In this document: positions 32,343 through 39,251 of the stretch, piece by piece
Layout of the letters: every line of letters starts with the position of its first letter
Numbering within the stretch: position 1 is the first letter of the stretch
Assembly: GCA_021828545.1 (NCBI GenBank)
Contig: JAJZEN010000074.1
Span: forward strand, 1-40,234
Source of the DNA: Actinomycetes bacterium
GTDB taxonomy: Bacteria > Actinomycetota > Acidimicrobiia > Acidimicrobiales > RAAP-2
Length of the DNA: 40,234 bases
Direction: 5' to 3'
The notes under the pieces: generated by a model
The model's input: the letters and a program-made list of their open reading frames with translations, nothing else
Told to the model about the DNA's origin: nothing
The model's database searches: none
Translations under genes and position numbers: made by a program

Positions 32343-33082
32343 CGCAAGAAATCCTCGATCGCACGTGCGACGAGTTCGGGTTGTTCGAGGTGCGCAGCGT
32401 GACCCGCACCGGGGATGATTGACAACGTGGCGTGGGGGAACTGGGCTGAGATGGCGCGGGCCTCGGCGACAAACTTAGCGTCGAGCTGACCCGCGATGGT
32501 GAGCGTCGCGAGGTCGAGCGTCGCTAAACGTTCGCCCAGCCACTCCTGGGTTCCGGTGCCCGCGTGCCGCAAACTTCCGGCGAGTCCCGCGGCGTCGCGA
32601 CTGCGGGTATCGGACTCGGCGCGAGGACCGAGCGTGGAGAACAGTGGTTGGGACAGCCATTCACCGAGGAACACGTCAGTCCCCACCTCCTCCAGGTGGG
32701 CGGCGAGGGCGTCGTCGCGGTGTCGACGTTTTCGCCGTTCGTCGAGGTCGAGAATGCCTCGCGACGCGCTCACCAGCACCAAGGCGCGCACGCGTTCGGG
32801 GTCGGCGAGAGCGACGTGCAGGGCGACGCGCGCGCCAAAGGAATACCCGCCAACGACGACGGGTTCACGTGGCAGGGCGTCGAGTACGAGTTCGGCAGTT
32901 TCGGGCAAGGACGCGGTGATTCCTCCGGCCGCGCCGTGTCCGGGAAGGTCGAGGGTCAAGACTTCGTGACGACCTGCCAGAATGGTACGGAACTGACGCG
33001 CCGACGCCCGAGTCTGGGTGAAACCGTGGAGCCATACGAGTGGCGGACCCGACCCGTGTCGGTCCAGTGTGAGGAGTGACAT
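32339..33082 (-). CDS. menH: MenH-like alpha/beta hydrolase (SHCHC synthase)
   Basis: The 247-residue product is an alpha/beta-hydrolase-fold protein likely catalysing pyruvate elimination from SEPHCHC in menaquinone synthesis. Motifs are VWLHGFTQTRASARQF, LDLPGHGAA, nucleophile elbow GGYSFGARVALHVAL, acid residue near AGQLDAKF and catalytic histidine GAGHAAHLEQPE. The elbow has FGAR in place of the more common MGGR. Assignment to MenH rests on these and on the adjacent menD, which makes its substrate. The ATG at 33082 shares a base with the divergent menD start, so its promoter must lie within menD. Confidence 0.85.
   Translation of the reverse strand: MSLLTLDRHGSGPPLVWLHGFTQTRASARQFRTILAGRHEVLTLDLPGHGAAGGITASLPETAELVLDALPREPVVVGGYSFGARVALHVALADPERVRALVLVSASRGILDLDERRKRRHRDDALAAHLEEVGTDVFLGEWLSQPLFSTLGPRAESDTRSRDAAGLAGSLRHAGTGTQEWLGERLATLDLATLTIAGQLDAKFVAEARAISAQFPHATLSIIPGAGHAAHLEQPELVARAIEDFLR
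33071..33076 (+). promoter_or_regulatory. Ribosome site that selects the menD TTG start
   Basis: GAGGAG ends on the first base of the track's GTG start, so it cannot serve that codon. It sits 5 nt before the in-frame TTG at 33082, which is therefore the likely start. It lies inside the 5' end of the opposite menH. Confidence 0.55.
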
Positions 33083-34734
33083 TGCAACAGAGCGTATCGA
33101 CCACGAGCGTCGCCCAGGCGACGTTCGTGGCCACGTTGGTGGACGAGTGGCGTCGTTGCGGTGTGCGCGACGTCGTAATATGTCCCGGCTCGCGCTCCAC
33201 CCCGGTCGCCCTGGCCTTCACCCGGCGCGAGGACATTGATGTGTTCGTGCGGATTGACGAACGTAGCGCGGGGTTCTTCGCCCTCGGGCGCGCGCTCGCC
33301 ACGCGTCGGCCGGTGGCGATCGTGGTCACGAGCGGAACGGCGGCCGCGGAATTGCACGCGGCCGTCGCCGAGGCTGACGCGGCGGGCGTCGCCCTCGTGG
33401 TGGTGACCGCTGACCGGCCGCCCGAGTTGCATGGGGTGGGCGCGCCCCAGACCATCGATCAACGCGCGCTCTATGGCTCGATGGTGCGGGCCTTCGAAGA
33501 GCCGGGCGTCGCGCGACTCGAGGCCGCACTCTCGTGGCGGCCCCTAGCGCGACGACTCTTTGAGGGTGCTCGCGGCGTCGCGGGTCGCCCCGGTCCCGTT
33601 CACCTCAACGCCGCTTTCGTGGAGCCCCTGCTGGCCGAACCCCTCACGTTGCCCGCGACACGTCCCGTCGTCGCCGAAAGTTCCACACCGCGTGACGCGG
33701 CCGCGCTCGACGTGCGCGACCGCCGCGTGCTCGCCGTCGTGGGGGCGGGTACCGCACCCGAGGTCGTGCGCACCATGCACGAACTGCGCTGGGCCGTGGT
33801 GGGCGACGCCACGGTGTCGGGGTCACTGGCCTACGCCGACCCCCTCCTGCGCCACGACAGAATTTGGGAAGAGTTACGTCCCGACGTGGTCGTGCGTGTC
33901 GGAGGCGTACCGGCGTCGAAGTTCTTAGCGCAGCGCCTGCGCACCTTCGACGGTGACATCCTCGCACTCGACGTGGCGACCAGACCGGTAGCGGACCCCG
34001 ACGCCGTAGTGAGTCGACGACTCCCGGGACTACCGTGCGAGACCGAACCGCGACACCACGGTGACGAACGCTACGTCGAACTCTGGCGTGGGGCGAGTAC
34101 CGCGCTCGACGAACAACTGACTCACTGGTGGGGCGACGACCTCGACGAAGTCCAGGTCGCGCGCATCGTCGTGCACAGCGCCAATACTCACGGCGTCGCC
34201 CTGATGGTGGGATCGTCGATGCCGGTGCGTGACGTGGAGTGGTGGAGCGCCACGCGCCAGGGTCCGGTGTACGCGAACCGGGGTGCCAACGGCATTGACG
34301 GCGTGGTGTCCACGTTTCTCGGCGTCGCTCAAGGGACGTCGGCGATCGGCCTCGTGGGTGATATCACCATGCTCCACGACGTATCGGCCTTGGTCGAGGA
34401 TCCGGGTACTGCGACGCACGCGGTCTTGGTGGTGAGCGATAACCACGGCGGGGGGATCTTCTCATTTCTCGACCAATCGCGCGAGGTGCGCGCCGACCGC
34501 TTCGAACTACTCTTCGGTACGCCACGTCCTCATGATCTGGTCCAGGTCGCCCGCGGCTTTGGTCACCACGGCGAACGCGTCACGAGTGCGTCACGGTTGC
34601 GTAGCGCCATCGAGCTCGGACTCGAGCGAACGGGACTGAGCGTCGTTGTGGCGGAGGTACCCTCGCGTGACGTCAACGTCGCACGACATAACGAACTCAA
34701 CGAGCGGGTCGCTCAGTGGTGGGCGTCACGGTGA
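33082..34734 (+). CDS. menD: MenD, SEPHCHC synthase
   Basis: This ThDP-dependent enzyme joins isochorismate and 2-oxoglutarate at the start of menaquinone synthesis. It has about 550 residues. MenD motifs are VVICPGSRSTPVALAF, RIDERSAGFFALGRALAT, VVTSGTAAAELHAAVAEAD, VVVTADRPPELHGVGAPQTIDQRALYG and a C-terminal ThDP-binding region GDITMLHDVSAL...VVSDNHGGGIFSFL. The start is either TTG 33082 (good ribosome site) or GTG 33076. Its start overlaps that of menH on the other strand. The 3' end overlaps ccdA by four bases. Confidence 0.94.
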   Translation: MQQSVSTTSVAQATFVATLVDEWRRCGVRDVVICPGSRSTPVALAFTRREDIDVFVRIDERSAGFFALGRALATRRPVAIVVTSGTAAAELHAAVAEADAAGVALVVVTADRPPELHGVGAPQTIDQRALYGSMVRAFEEPGVARLEAALSWRPLARRLFEGARGVAGRPGPVHLNAAFVEPLLAEPLTLPATRPVVAESSTPRDAAALDVRDRRVLAVVGAGTAPEVVRTMHELRWAVVGDATVSGSLAYADPLLRHDRIWEELRPDVVVRVGGVPASKFLAQRLRTFDGDILALDVATRPVADPDAVVSRRLPGLPCETEPRHHGDERYVELWRGASTALDEQLTHWWGDDLDEVQVARIVVHSANTHGVALMVGSSMPVRDVEWWSATRQGPVYANRGANGIDGVVSTFLGVAQGTSAIGLVGDITMLHDVSALVEDPGTATHAVLVVSDNHGGGIFSFLDQSREVRADRFELLFGTPRPHDLVQVARGFGHHGERVTSASRLRSAIELGLERTGLSVVVAEVPSRDVNVARHNELNERVAQWWASR

Positions 34735-35471
34735 TCGCCGCCCTGCCCGCGTCGTTACTGGCGGCCTTCCCGCTCGCGTTTGCCGCGGGCCTAGTGTCGT
34801 TTGTTTCGCCGTGCGTACTGCCACTCCTACCCGGCTACCTCGCCTTTTTGGGTGGCTCAGCGGGTCGACTGGATCCTCGCTCGGGTCGCGGGCGCACCAT
34901 TCTCGGCGCGGTCGCGTTCATCTTGGGCTTCTCGGCCGTGTTCGTCAGTTTTGGGGCCCTCTTCGGCCAATTTGGCGATACGCTCAAAGCCCACCAGCGC
35001 CCCTTGGAGATCGTCTTTGGGGTGGTCACGATCGTGCTCGGATTTTTCTTCGCGGGCTGGTGGCCCTCGTCGTGGTTGCAGCGCGAGCGACGTGTGCACC
35101 TCCTGCCGCGCGCCTCGGTGCTCGGCGCCGCCTTGTTGGGGATCTTCTTCGCTGTGGGGTGGACGCCCTGTATTGGTCCCACGCTCGCCGCGATCGACGG
35201 ATTGGCCGCCTCCTCGGCGGGCGCGACGGCGCTACGCGGCTCGATGCTGGCCTTCGTGTACTGCCTGGGACTCGGACTTCCCTTCTTGGTGGCGGCGTTC
35301 GCCACTGAGTGGATGGCGAGTGCCTCGGGTTGGCTACGCCAACACGCCCGCGCGATCGGTGTGGTCGGGGGGGTGCTGCTCATCGCGATCGGGCTCGCCG
35401 AGATTACGGGTCTGTGGCAGACGTGGGTACTGTGGTTGCAGATCCATCTCCCCTTCACGGCCAGTCTTTAG
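34731..35471 (+). CDS. ccdA: CcdA/DsbD-type thiol-disulfide membrane transporter
   Basis: This membrane protein passes electrons from cytoplasmic thioredoxin to extracytoplasmic thiols, for example for cytochrome c maturation. The 246-residue product has six hydrophobic helices. The two redox cysteines are in FVSPCVLPLLPGYLAFLGG (helix 1) and GWTPCIGPTLAAI (helix 4), both flanked by prolines as in the family. I prefer GTG 34731, in a 4-bp overlap with menD, over the track start 15 bases earlier. No cytochrome c synthesis genes (resB, resC) are in the window, so the partner is unknown. Confidence 0.92.
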   Translation: MIAALPASLLAAFPLAFAAGLVSFVSPCVLPLLPGYLAFLGGSAGRLDPRSGRGRTILGAVAFILGFSAVFVSFGALFGQFGDTLKAHQRPLEIVFGVVTIVLGFFFAGWWPSSWLQRERRVHLLPRASVLGAALLGIFFAVGWTPCIGPTLAAIDGLAASSAGATALRGSMLAFVYCLGLGLPFLVAAFATEWMASASGWLRQHARAIGVVGGVLLIAIGLAEITGLWQTWVLWLQIHLPFTASL

Positions 35472-35484
35472 TCGAGGCTCCTCG

Positions 35485-35497
35485 TAGACTCACCATC
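35485..35497 (+). promoter_or_regulatory. Predicted leaderless promoter of tyrS
   Basis: TAGACT (35485-35490) is followed by 7 nt and ATG 35498. There is no ribosome site. The hexamer is identical to those before nfuA and the Rrf2 gene. Confidence 0.55.
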
Positions 35498-36778
35498 ATG
35501 CAATTGCGCGAAGACTGGCATTTTCGAGGCCTCGTCCACCAAATGACCGACGCGTCCCTGCTCGATCGACTGAGTGGGGGAGGCGTGACCGCCTATATCG
35601 GCTTCGATCCGACGGCGCCGTCGTTGCACCTGGGTAGTCTGTTGCAGATTTGCAATCTTCGCCGACTGCAACTGTCGGGAAATCGCCCCATCGCTCTCGC
35701 GGGTGGCGGGACGGGGATGGTGGGCGACCCGAGTTTCAAGGCCGTCGAACGACCACTCCTCAGCGCGGAACAGATCGACGCCAATGTCGAGGGTATCGCG
35801 CAGCAACTGGCCCGCTTCCTTGATTTCACACCCGCCGCGGGCACGAGCCAGGCGCTGCTCCTCAACAACGCCACGTGGCTCACCTCCATCACACTCACGG
35901 AGTTCTTGCGCGATGTGGGTAAGCACTTCACCGTGAATCAAATGGTGGCCAAGGACTCGGTCCGGAGTCGACTGGACCGCGACGACGTCGGCCTCTCCTT
36001 CACGGAATTCTCCTACATGCTGTTGCAGGCCTACGACTTCTTACGCCTCAACCTCGATCACGACTGCACGCTGCAATTGGGTGGATCAGATCAATGGGGC
36101 AACATCACGATGGGCACCGAACTCATTCGCAAGGCCGCCGGCCGCTCCGCCGCGGGGCTGACGTCGCCGCTGTTACTCCGCAGCGACGGGCGAAAGTTCG
36201 GCAAGTCTGAGTCGGGGAACAATATCTGGCTCGACGCACGTCTCACGTCTCCCTTTGAGATGTACCAGTACTTACTCAACTCCGACGACGCCACGACGCC
36301 GACCCTGTTGCGATTCTTCACCTTTCTCGATCACGCGACGATTCTTGAGCTCGACGACGCCATCACGTCCGCGCCCCAGGAGCGTCGAGCCCAGCGTGCG
36401 TTGGCCCACGCGGTGGTGACCCTGGTGCACGGCGAAGGCGCGGCGCGTAGTGCAGCGCGCGCCGGAGAGGCACTCTTTCAACCCGCCATCGCCGAACTCG
36501 ACGAGGTCACTCTTCTCGCGGTGGTGGCCGACGCCCCCACGACCACGTTCAGCCGCAGTGATTTCGCCGCGGGAATCGACGCGGCTGACTTCGTCGTGCG
36601 GTGCGCGCTCGCGAAGTCCAAGGGCGAGGCGCGGCGCTTTCTCGAACAGGGCGGCGTGTACGTCAACAACGTGCGTCTCGAGCCCGACGCCCGCATTGGT
36701 CTCGACACCACCCTGCACGACCGCTACGTCGTGGTTCGCCGAGGTCGGCGAGAGCTTCGTCTCGCGGTGGTGGCGTGA
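35498..36778 (+). CDS. tyrS: Tyrosyl-tRNA synthetase
   Basis: This class I aminoacyl-tRNA synthetase charges tRNA-Tyr. The 426-residue product has the Rossmann start AYIGFDPTAPSLHLGSLL, with the HIGH-type HLGS at 44-47. The KMSKS-type loop is GRKFGKSESGN at about 233, and tyrosine-binding elements include YMLLQAYDFLRL and LQLGGSDQWGNI. The C-terminal S4 RNA-binding domain is AKSKGEARRFLEQGGVYVNNVRL. I start at ATG 35498; the track start at 35309 lies inside ccdA. The stop overlaps the following lipoprotein gene by four bases. Confidence 0.97.
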   Translation: MQLREDWHFRGLVHQMTDASLLDRLSGGGVTAYIGFDPTAPSLHLGSLLQICNLRRLQLSGNRPIALAGGGTGMVGDPSFKAVERPLLSAEQIDANVEGIAQQLARFLDFTPAAGTSQALLLNNATWLTSITLTEFLRDVGKHFTVNQMVAKDSVRSRLDRDDVGLSFTEFSYMLLQAYDFLRLNLDHDCTLQLGGSDQWGNITMGTELIRKAAGRSAAGLTSPLLLRSDGRKFGKSESGNNIWLDARLTSPFEMYQYLLNSDDATTPTLLRFFTFLDHATILELDDAITSAPQERRAQRALAHAVVTLVHGEGAARSAARAGEALFQPAIAELDEVTLLAVVADAPTTTFSRSDFAAGIDAADFVVRCALAKSKGEARRFLEQGGVYVNNVRLEPDARIGLDTTLHDRYVVVRRGRRELRLAVVA

Positions 36779-37221
36779 TCCGTCGCTGGAGCGTGCTGGG
36801 CGTCTTGGTACTTGGGTCGTTGATTCTCGCCGCGTGCGGTACGATCAGCGCCAGCACCGCCCTGGACCAGTGGGCAACGAGCAGCAATCTTTCCGGGGCC
36901 CTGGCGCAGTTGAGACTCGACGCTCGCCACGCGGTGATCGAACTCACGGCGAGGAGCTCTTCGACCAAGATGGTGCGCACGGTTTGTAGCGTCTTGGACC
37001 TCGAGACCCGCCAGGCCAACGCCTCGCTCCCGACGCCCGACGCCCAGACGACGACGCTGCTCTCGGCGGCGTACACCGATCTCGGATCGGGCGCGAACGA
37101 GTGCTACGAGGCGGGGTCGTCACTCACCAAACGCGCCGTCGCCACCGGCTACCTTCGTCGCGCCGGCGCAGAAATGGCCGAGGCCCAGGCGCGAGTGAGC
37201 GCGATAACGGGACCGTCCTAG
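36775..37221 (+). CDS. Small putative lipoprotein of unknown function
   Basis: The product is a 148-residue exported protein. The signal peptide MIRRWSVLGVLVLGSLILAACG carries a classical lipobox (LAAC), so it should be lipidated and processed by LspA. The mature part is Ala/Ser/Thr-rich with predicted helices (TALDQWATSSNLSGALAQLRLDARHAVIEL), and two further cysteines that could form a disulfide (TVCSVLD and NECYEAG). I do not recognise the family. GTG 36775 overlaps the tyrS stop (GTGA), so it is probably translated with tyrS. The track start at 36601 is inside tyrS. Confidence 0.8.
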   Translation: MIRRWSVLGVLVLGSLILAACGTISASTALDQWATSSNLSGALAQLRLDARHAVIELTARSSSTKMVRTVCSVLDLETRQANASLPTPDAQTTTLLSAAYTDLGSGANECYEAGSSLTKRAVATGYLRRAGAEMAEAQARVSAITGPS

Positions 37222-37225
37222 CGCT

Positions 37226-37486
37226 CTAGCGCGACGGTGAACTCGGACGAGGTCTCAAGTCAATCTCTAGGCGCAAGATTCCGTCGTCGAGGGTGGCGGT
37301 TGCGTCGCCCAGCATGGCGAAATCCTGGAAATCTACCGTGGCGGCCTGGAGGAATCGCTGGCGATCGGGGCCCTCGACCGGCGGTAGACCTCGTCGGCGC
37401 ACGGCCTCGGCCCGTTCACGGAATCGCGCAATCATTTCGTCGGGATCGAAGTCGTACACGTCGCCATGATAGGGGTTCAATGTCAT
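37226..37486 (-). CDS. Small protein of unknown function
   Basis: On the minus strand ATG 37486 opens an 86-residue ORF: MTLNPYHGDVYDFDPDEMIARFRERAEAVRRRGLPP, then a central stretch VEGPDRQRFLQAATVDFQDFAMLGDATATLDDGILRLEIDLRP. The longer track ORF (to 37690) reads through the opposite gene and is unlikely. The product looks cytosolic, with a charged helix followed by a strand-rich end. The gene is divergent from the 37574 gene. I do not recognise it; the compositional quality suggests a real gene. Confidence 0.6.
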   Translation of the reverse strand: MTLNPYHGDVYDFDPDEMIARFRERAEAVRRRGLPPVEGPDRQRFLQAATVDFQDFAMLGDATATLDDGILRLEIDLRPRPSSPSR

Positions 37487-37530
37487 GGTGGAGTTGGTAC
37501 AATGGAAGTCCGGCTCAGTTGTGCTGAGTC
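37476..37530 (+). promoter_or_regulatory. Promoter and leader hairpin of the 37574 gene
   Basis: TTCAAT (37476-37481) and TACAAT (37498-37503) are spaced by 16 nt. Shortly after the expected start, GGCTCAG and CTGAGTC (37512-37530) form a 7-bp hairpin including one G-T pair, with a 5-nt loop. A GAGGAG ribosome site follows about 30 nt later. Confidence 0.45.
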
Positions 37531-37573
37531 TCGGCCGCCGCCAGTTATGGACCGCGGCCAGTGAGGAGTTGAC

Positions 37574-37786
37574 GTGAAAAAGGGCCGCCATCGTCGGTTT
37601 GTTGAAGCTCGCGAGCTCAAGCGTTCTACTGGTCCACGAGCGACGACGTGTGTCGAATGCGGAGCGGCACCCGAAGATGTTCACGCTCAATGGTGTCTAG
37701 CGGAGGAGGATCGGTACGACGAGATTCTCGGTTCGCTGCCCCGACCCACCTTTACCGAAGACGACCCGCTCGCCGCAGAGAGTTAG
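37574..37786 (+). CDS. Small CxxC protein of unknown function
   Basis: The product has 70 residues: a very basic start (MKKGRHRRFVEARELKR), then TTCVECGAAPEDVHAQWCLAEEDRYDEILGSLPRPTF. The CxxC and following WC resemble half of a zinc ribbon. The GTG start is 6 nt after GAGGAG, and a promoter with its own leader is visible, so I consider it a real gene. A nucleic-acid-associated role is suggested by the basic tail but unproven. It converges on the Cys-cluster gene with a 4-bp stop overlap. Confidence 0.65.
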   Translation: MKKGRHRRFVEARELKRSTGPRATTCVECGAAPEDVHAQWCLAEEDRYDEILGSLPRPTFTEDDPLAAES

Positions 37787-38517
37787 ACGCGTCGCCGAAG
37801 AACGGGGTGTGGTAGCGGTGTACCGCGTCGTGAGCGATCGGTGATCAAAGCGAGCAACGTCGCGTACGCGCTCGGTCCCATCATGGCGGTGAGTTCCTCG
37901 CCCATCGAATCGACGACTCGCGTGGCCCCGACGAACGCCGCGGGTTCCTCGGTGCACCACCAGTGGAAATCATCCCCGCCCGAGCCCCAATCGGGGCGGT
38001 CCCACTGCGCGATGCGCGTCACCACGTGGCCGTTGGCGAGCACGAGGTCTTCGCGTCGCAGGGGGAGTTGCCAGCACACCTCTGGTTTGAGGGGGATGTA
38101 GCTTTCGTCATTGTCCATGGCCATGACGTGCAGCGCGCAACCCGCTCCGCGGGGAAAGTCGGGGCGGTTGAGGAAGATGCAGGCGTCGTTGACGAGTCGC
38201 GTGACGGCGTCCCCATTTTTCTTGACGCGTGTCGTGCCCCTCTTCCCCTTGGACTTGAACTGCCATTGCTCCGAGGTCAGTCGGGTGGCGGCGAGTTCGA
38301 CGCGCTGACGGTCCTCCTCGTCGGTGAAGTGGGCTCCGTAACTGCAGCAGCCCTGTACGAGCTCGGGCGTGGGCTGAGTCAACACGCCTTGGCAACCCGC
38401 GCCGAATATGCACGTCCAATTACTCTCGAGGAACGTCGCGTCCACCATCCACGTGCGTTCGTGGCTCTCGTCTTCGAAACTCACCCATTCGTGGGCGTCG
38501 CGCGGCACTGATGTCAC
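37783..38517 (-). CDS. Cysteine-cluster protein, YkgJ/DUF3109-like (putative metal-binding)
   Basis: The product is about 244 residues and cytosolic. The N-terminal half carries a cysteine cluster: CIFGAGCQGVL, then QGCCSYGAHFTDEEDRQRV. The CC followed by an acidic helix recalls the YkgJ/DUF3109 cluster families thought to bind zinc or iron-sulfur. A basic segment (KSKGKRGTTRVKKNGD) follows, then FLNRPDFPRGAGCALH and VCWQLPLRRED. The C-terminal part is aspartate/tryptophan-rich (QWDRPDWGSGGDDFHWWCTEEP). I start it at GTG 38517, 6 nt after TATGTT, instead of the TTG at 38523 in the track. It is divergent from nfuA. Confidence 0.78.
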   Translation of the reverse strand: MTSVPRDAHEWVSFEDESHERTWMVDATFLESNWTCIFGAGCQGVLTQPTPELVQGCCSYGAHFTDEEDRQRVELAATRLTSEQWQFKSKGKRGTTRVKKNGDAVTRLVNDACIFLNRPDFPRGAGCALHVMAMDNDESYIPLKPEVCWQLPLRREDLVLANGHVVTRIAQWDRPDWGSGGDDFHWWCTEEPAAFVGATRVVDSMGEELTAMMGPSAYATLLALITDRSRRGTPLPHPVLRRRV

Positions 38518-38529
38518 TCCCAAAACATA
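38518..38529 (-). promoter_or_regulatory. Predicted leaderless promoter of the Cys-cluster gene
   Basis: On the minus strand TATGTT (38529-38524) lies 6 nt before GTG 38517. This also decides the start codon among three candidates. The divergent nfuA promoter is 27 bp away. Confidence 0.5.
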
Positions 38530-38555
38530 CTGGCTCCCTCAGCACACCTCACCCG

Positions 38556-38568
38556 TAGACTGTGGGCC
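38556..38568 (+). promoter_or_regulatory. Predicted leaderless promoter of nfuA
   Basis: TAGACT (38556-38561), then 7 nt and ATG 38569. No ribosome site is present. Confidence 0.55.
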
Positions 38569-39222
38569 ATGACTTCGACCGCTTCCTTTGACGTGCTCAC
38601 CCTCACGGACGAGGCCCGCAACGTGGTACTCGACGCCTTGGCCAATGAGGAGATGAACGCGACGCTGGCGCTGTGGGTGGAGGTGACGGGGACCATGGGG
38701 GCGGGCTACTCCTACGATCTGTACTTCTCGGACCTCGCCGACGCGCCCGAGGGTGCCGCCGTGGGTCGTGACGGGGAGATCACGATTGTGATTCCGCGCG
38801 CCAGCGTGGATCGACTGCGCGGGAGCCGACTCGAATTCGCCAGCGACGGTGGCGGCGGACTGGTCCTGGTGAACCCCAACCACCCAGCGCCCGAGGAGCT
38901 CAACCCCGGCGTCCCGGCCGAGATTCTGGCCCTGGGCGTCGAGAGCGCGTTGGCGAAGTTGGCCATCAAAGTGCTCGACGACCAAGTGAATCCCTCGATC
39001 GCCTCGCACGGGGGTCGCGCCGACCTGGTGGCCCTCGACGACACCAATAATGTGGCCTACATCAAGATGTCGGGCGGGTGCCAGGGGTGTTCGATGAGCC
39101 GCATGACCCTGTCCCAGGGAATCGAAACCGCGTTACGCGCGGCGATACCTGAACTCACCGACGTGCGCGACATCACCGATCACGCGTCGGGAGTCAACCC
39201 GTTCTACGCCGACGCCCACTAG
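38569..39222 (+). CDS. nfuA: NfuA-type Fe-S carrier protein
   Basis: This cytosolic protein delivers [4Fe-4S] clusters to target enzymes. The 217-residue product has an N-terminal degenerate A-type (IscA-like) domain (LTDEARNVVLDALANEE to FASDGGGGLVLVNPNHP) that lacks the A-type cysteines, as in NfuA. The C-terminal NifU domain (from about 125) has AIKVLDDQVNPSIASHGGRADLVALD and the cluster motif MSGGCQGCSMS with C171 and C174. The protein is expected to bind the cluster as a dimer. Its divergent neighbour, a Cys-cluster protein, may be a client or merely adjacent. Confidence 0.92.
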   Translation: MTSTASFDVLTLTDEARNVVLDALANEEMNATLALWVEVTGTMGAGYSYDLYFSDLADAPEGAAVGRDGEITIVIPRASVDRLRGSRLEFASDGGGGLVLVNPNHPAPEELNPGVPAEILALGVESALAKLAIKVLDDQVNPSIASHGGRADLVALDDTNNVAYIKMSGGCQGCSMSRMTLSQGIETALRAAIPELTDVRDITDHASGVNPFYADAH

Positions 39223-39239
39223 TTCGCGCCCGTGTCTCC

Positions 39240-39251
39240 TAGAATTAGGGG
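39240..39251 (+). promoter_or_regulatory. Predicted leaderless promoter of aroC
   Basis: TAGAAT (39240-39245) lies 6 nt before ATG 39252. The intervening TAGGGG could be read as a weak ribosome site but would abut the start codon. Confidence 0.5.

Noticed and set aside
36091-36321. Minus-strand ORFs within tyrS
   Set aside because: tyrS is fully supported by HIGH, KMSKS and S4 motifs across this region.
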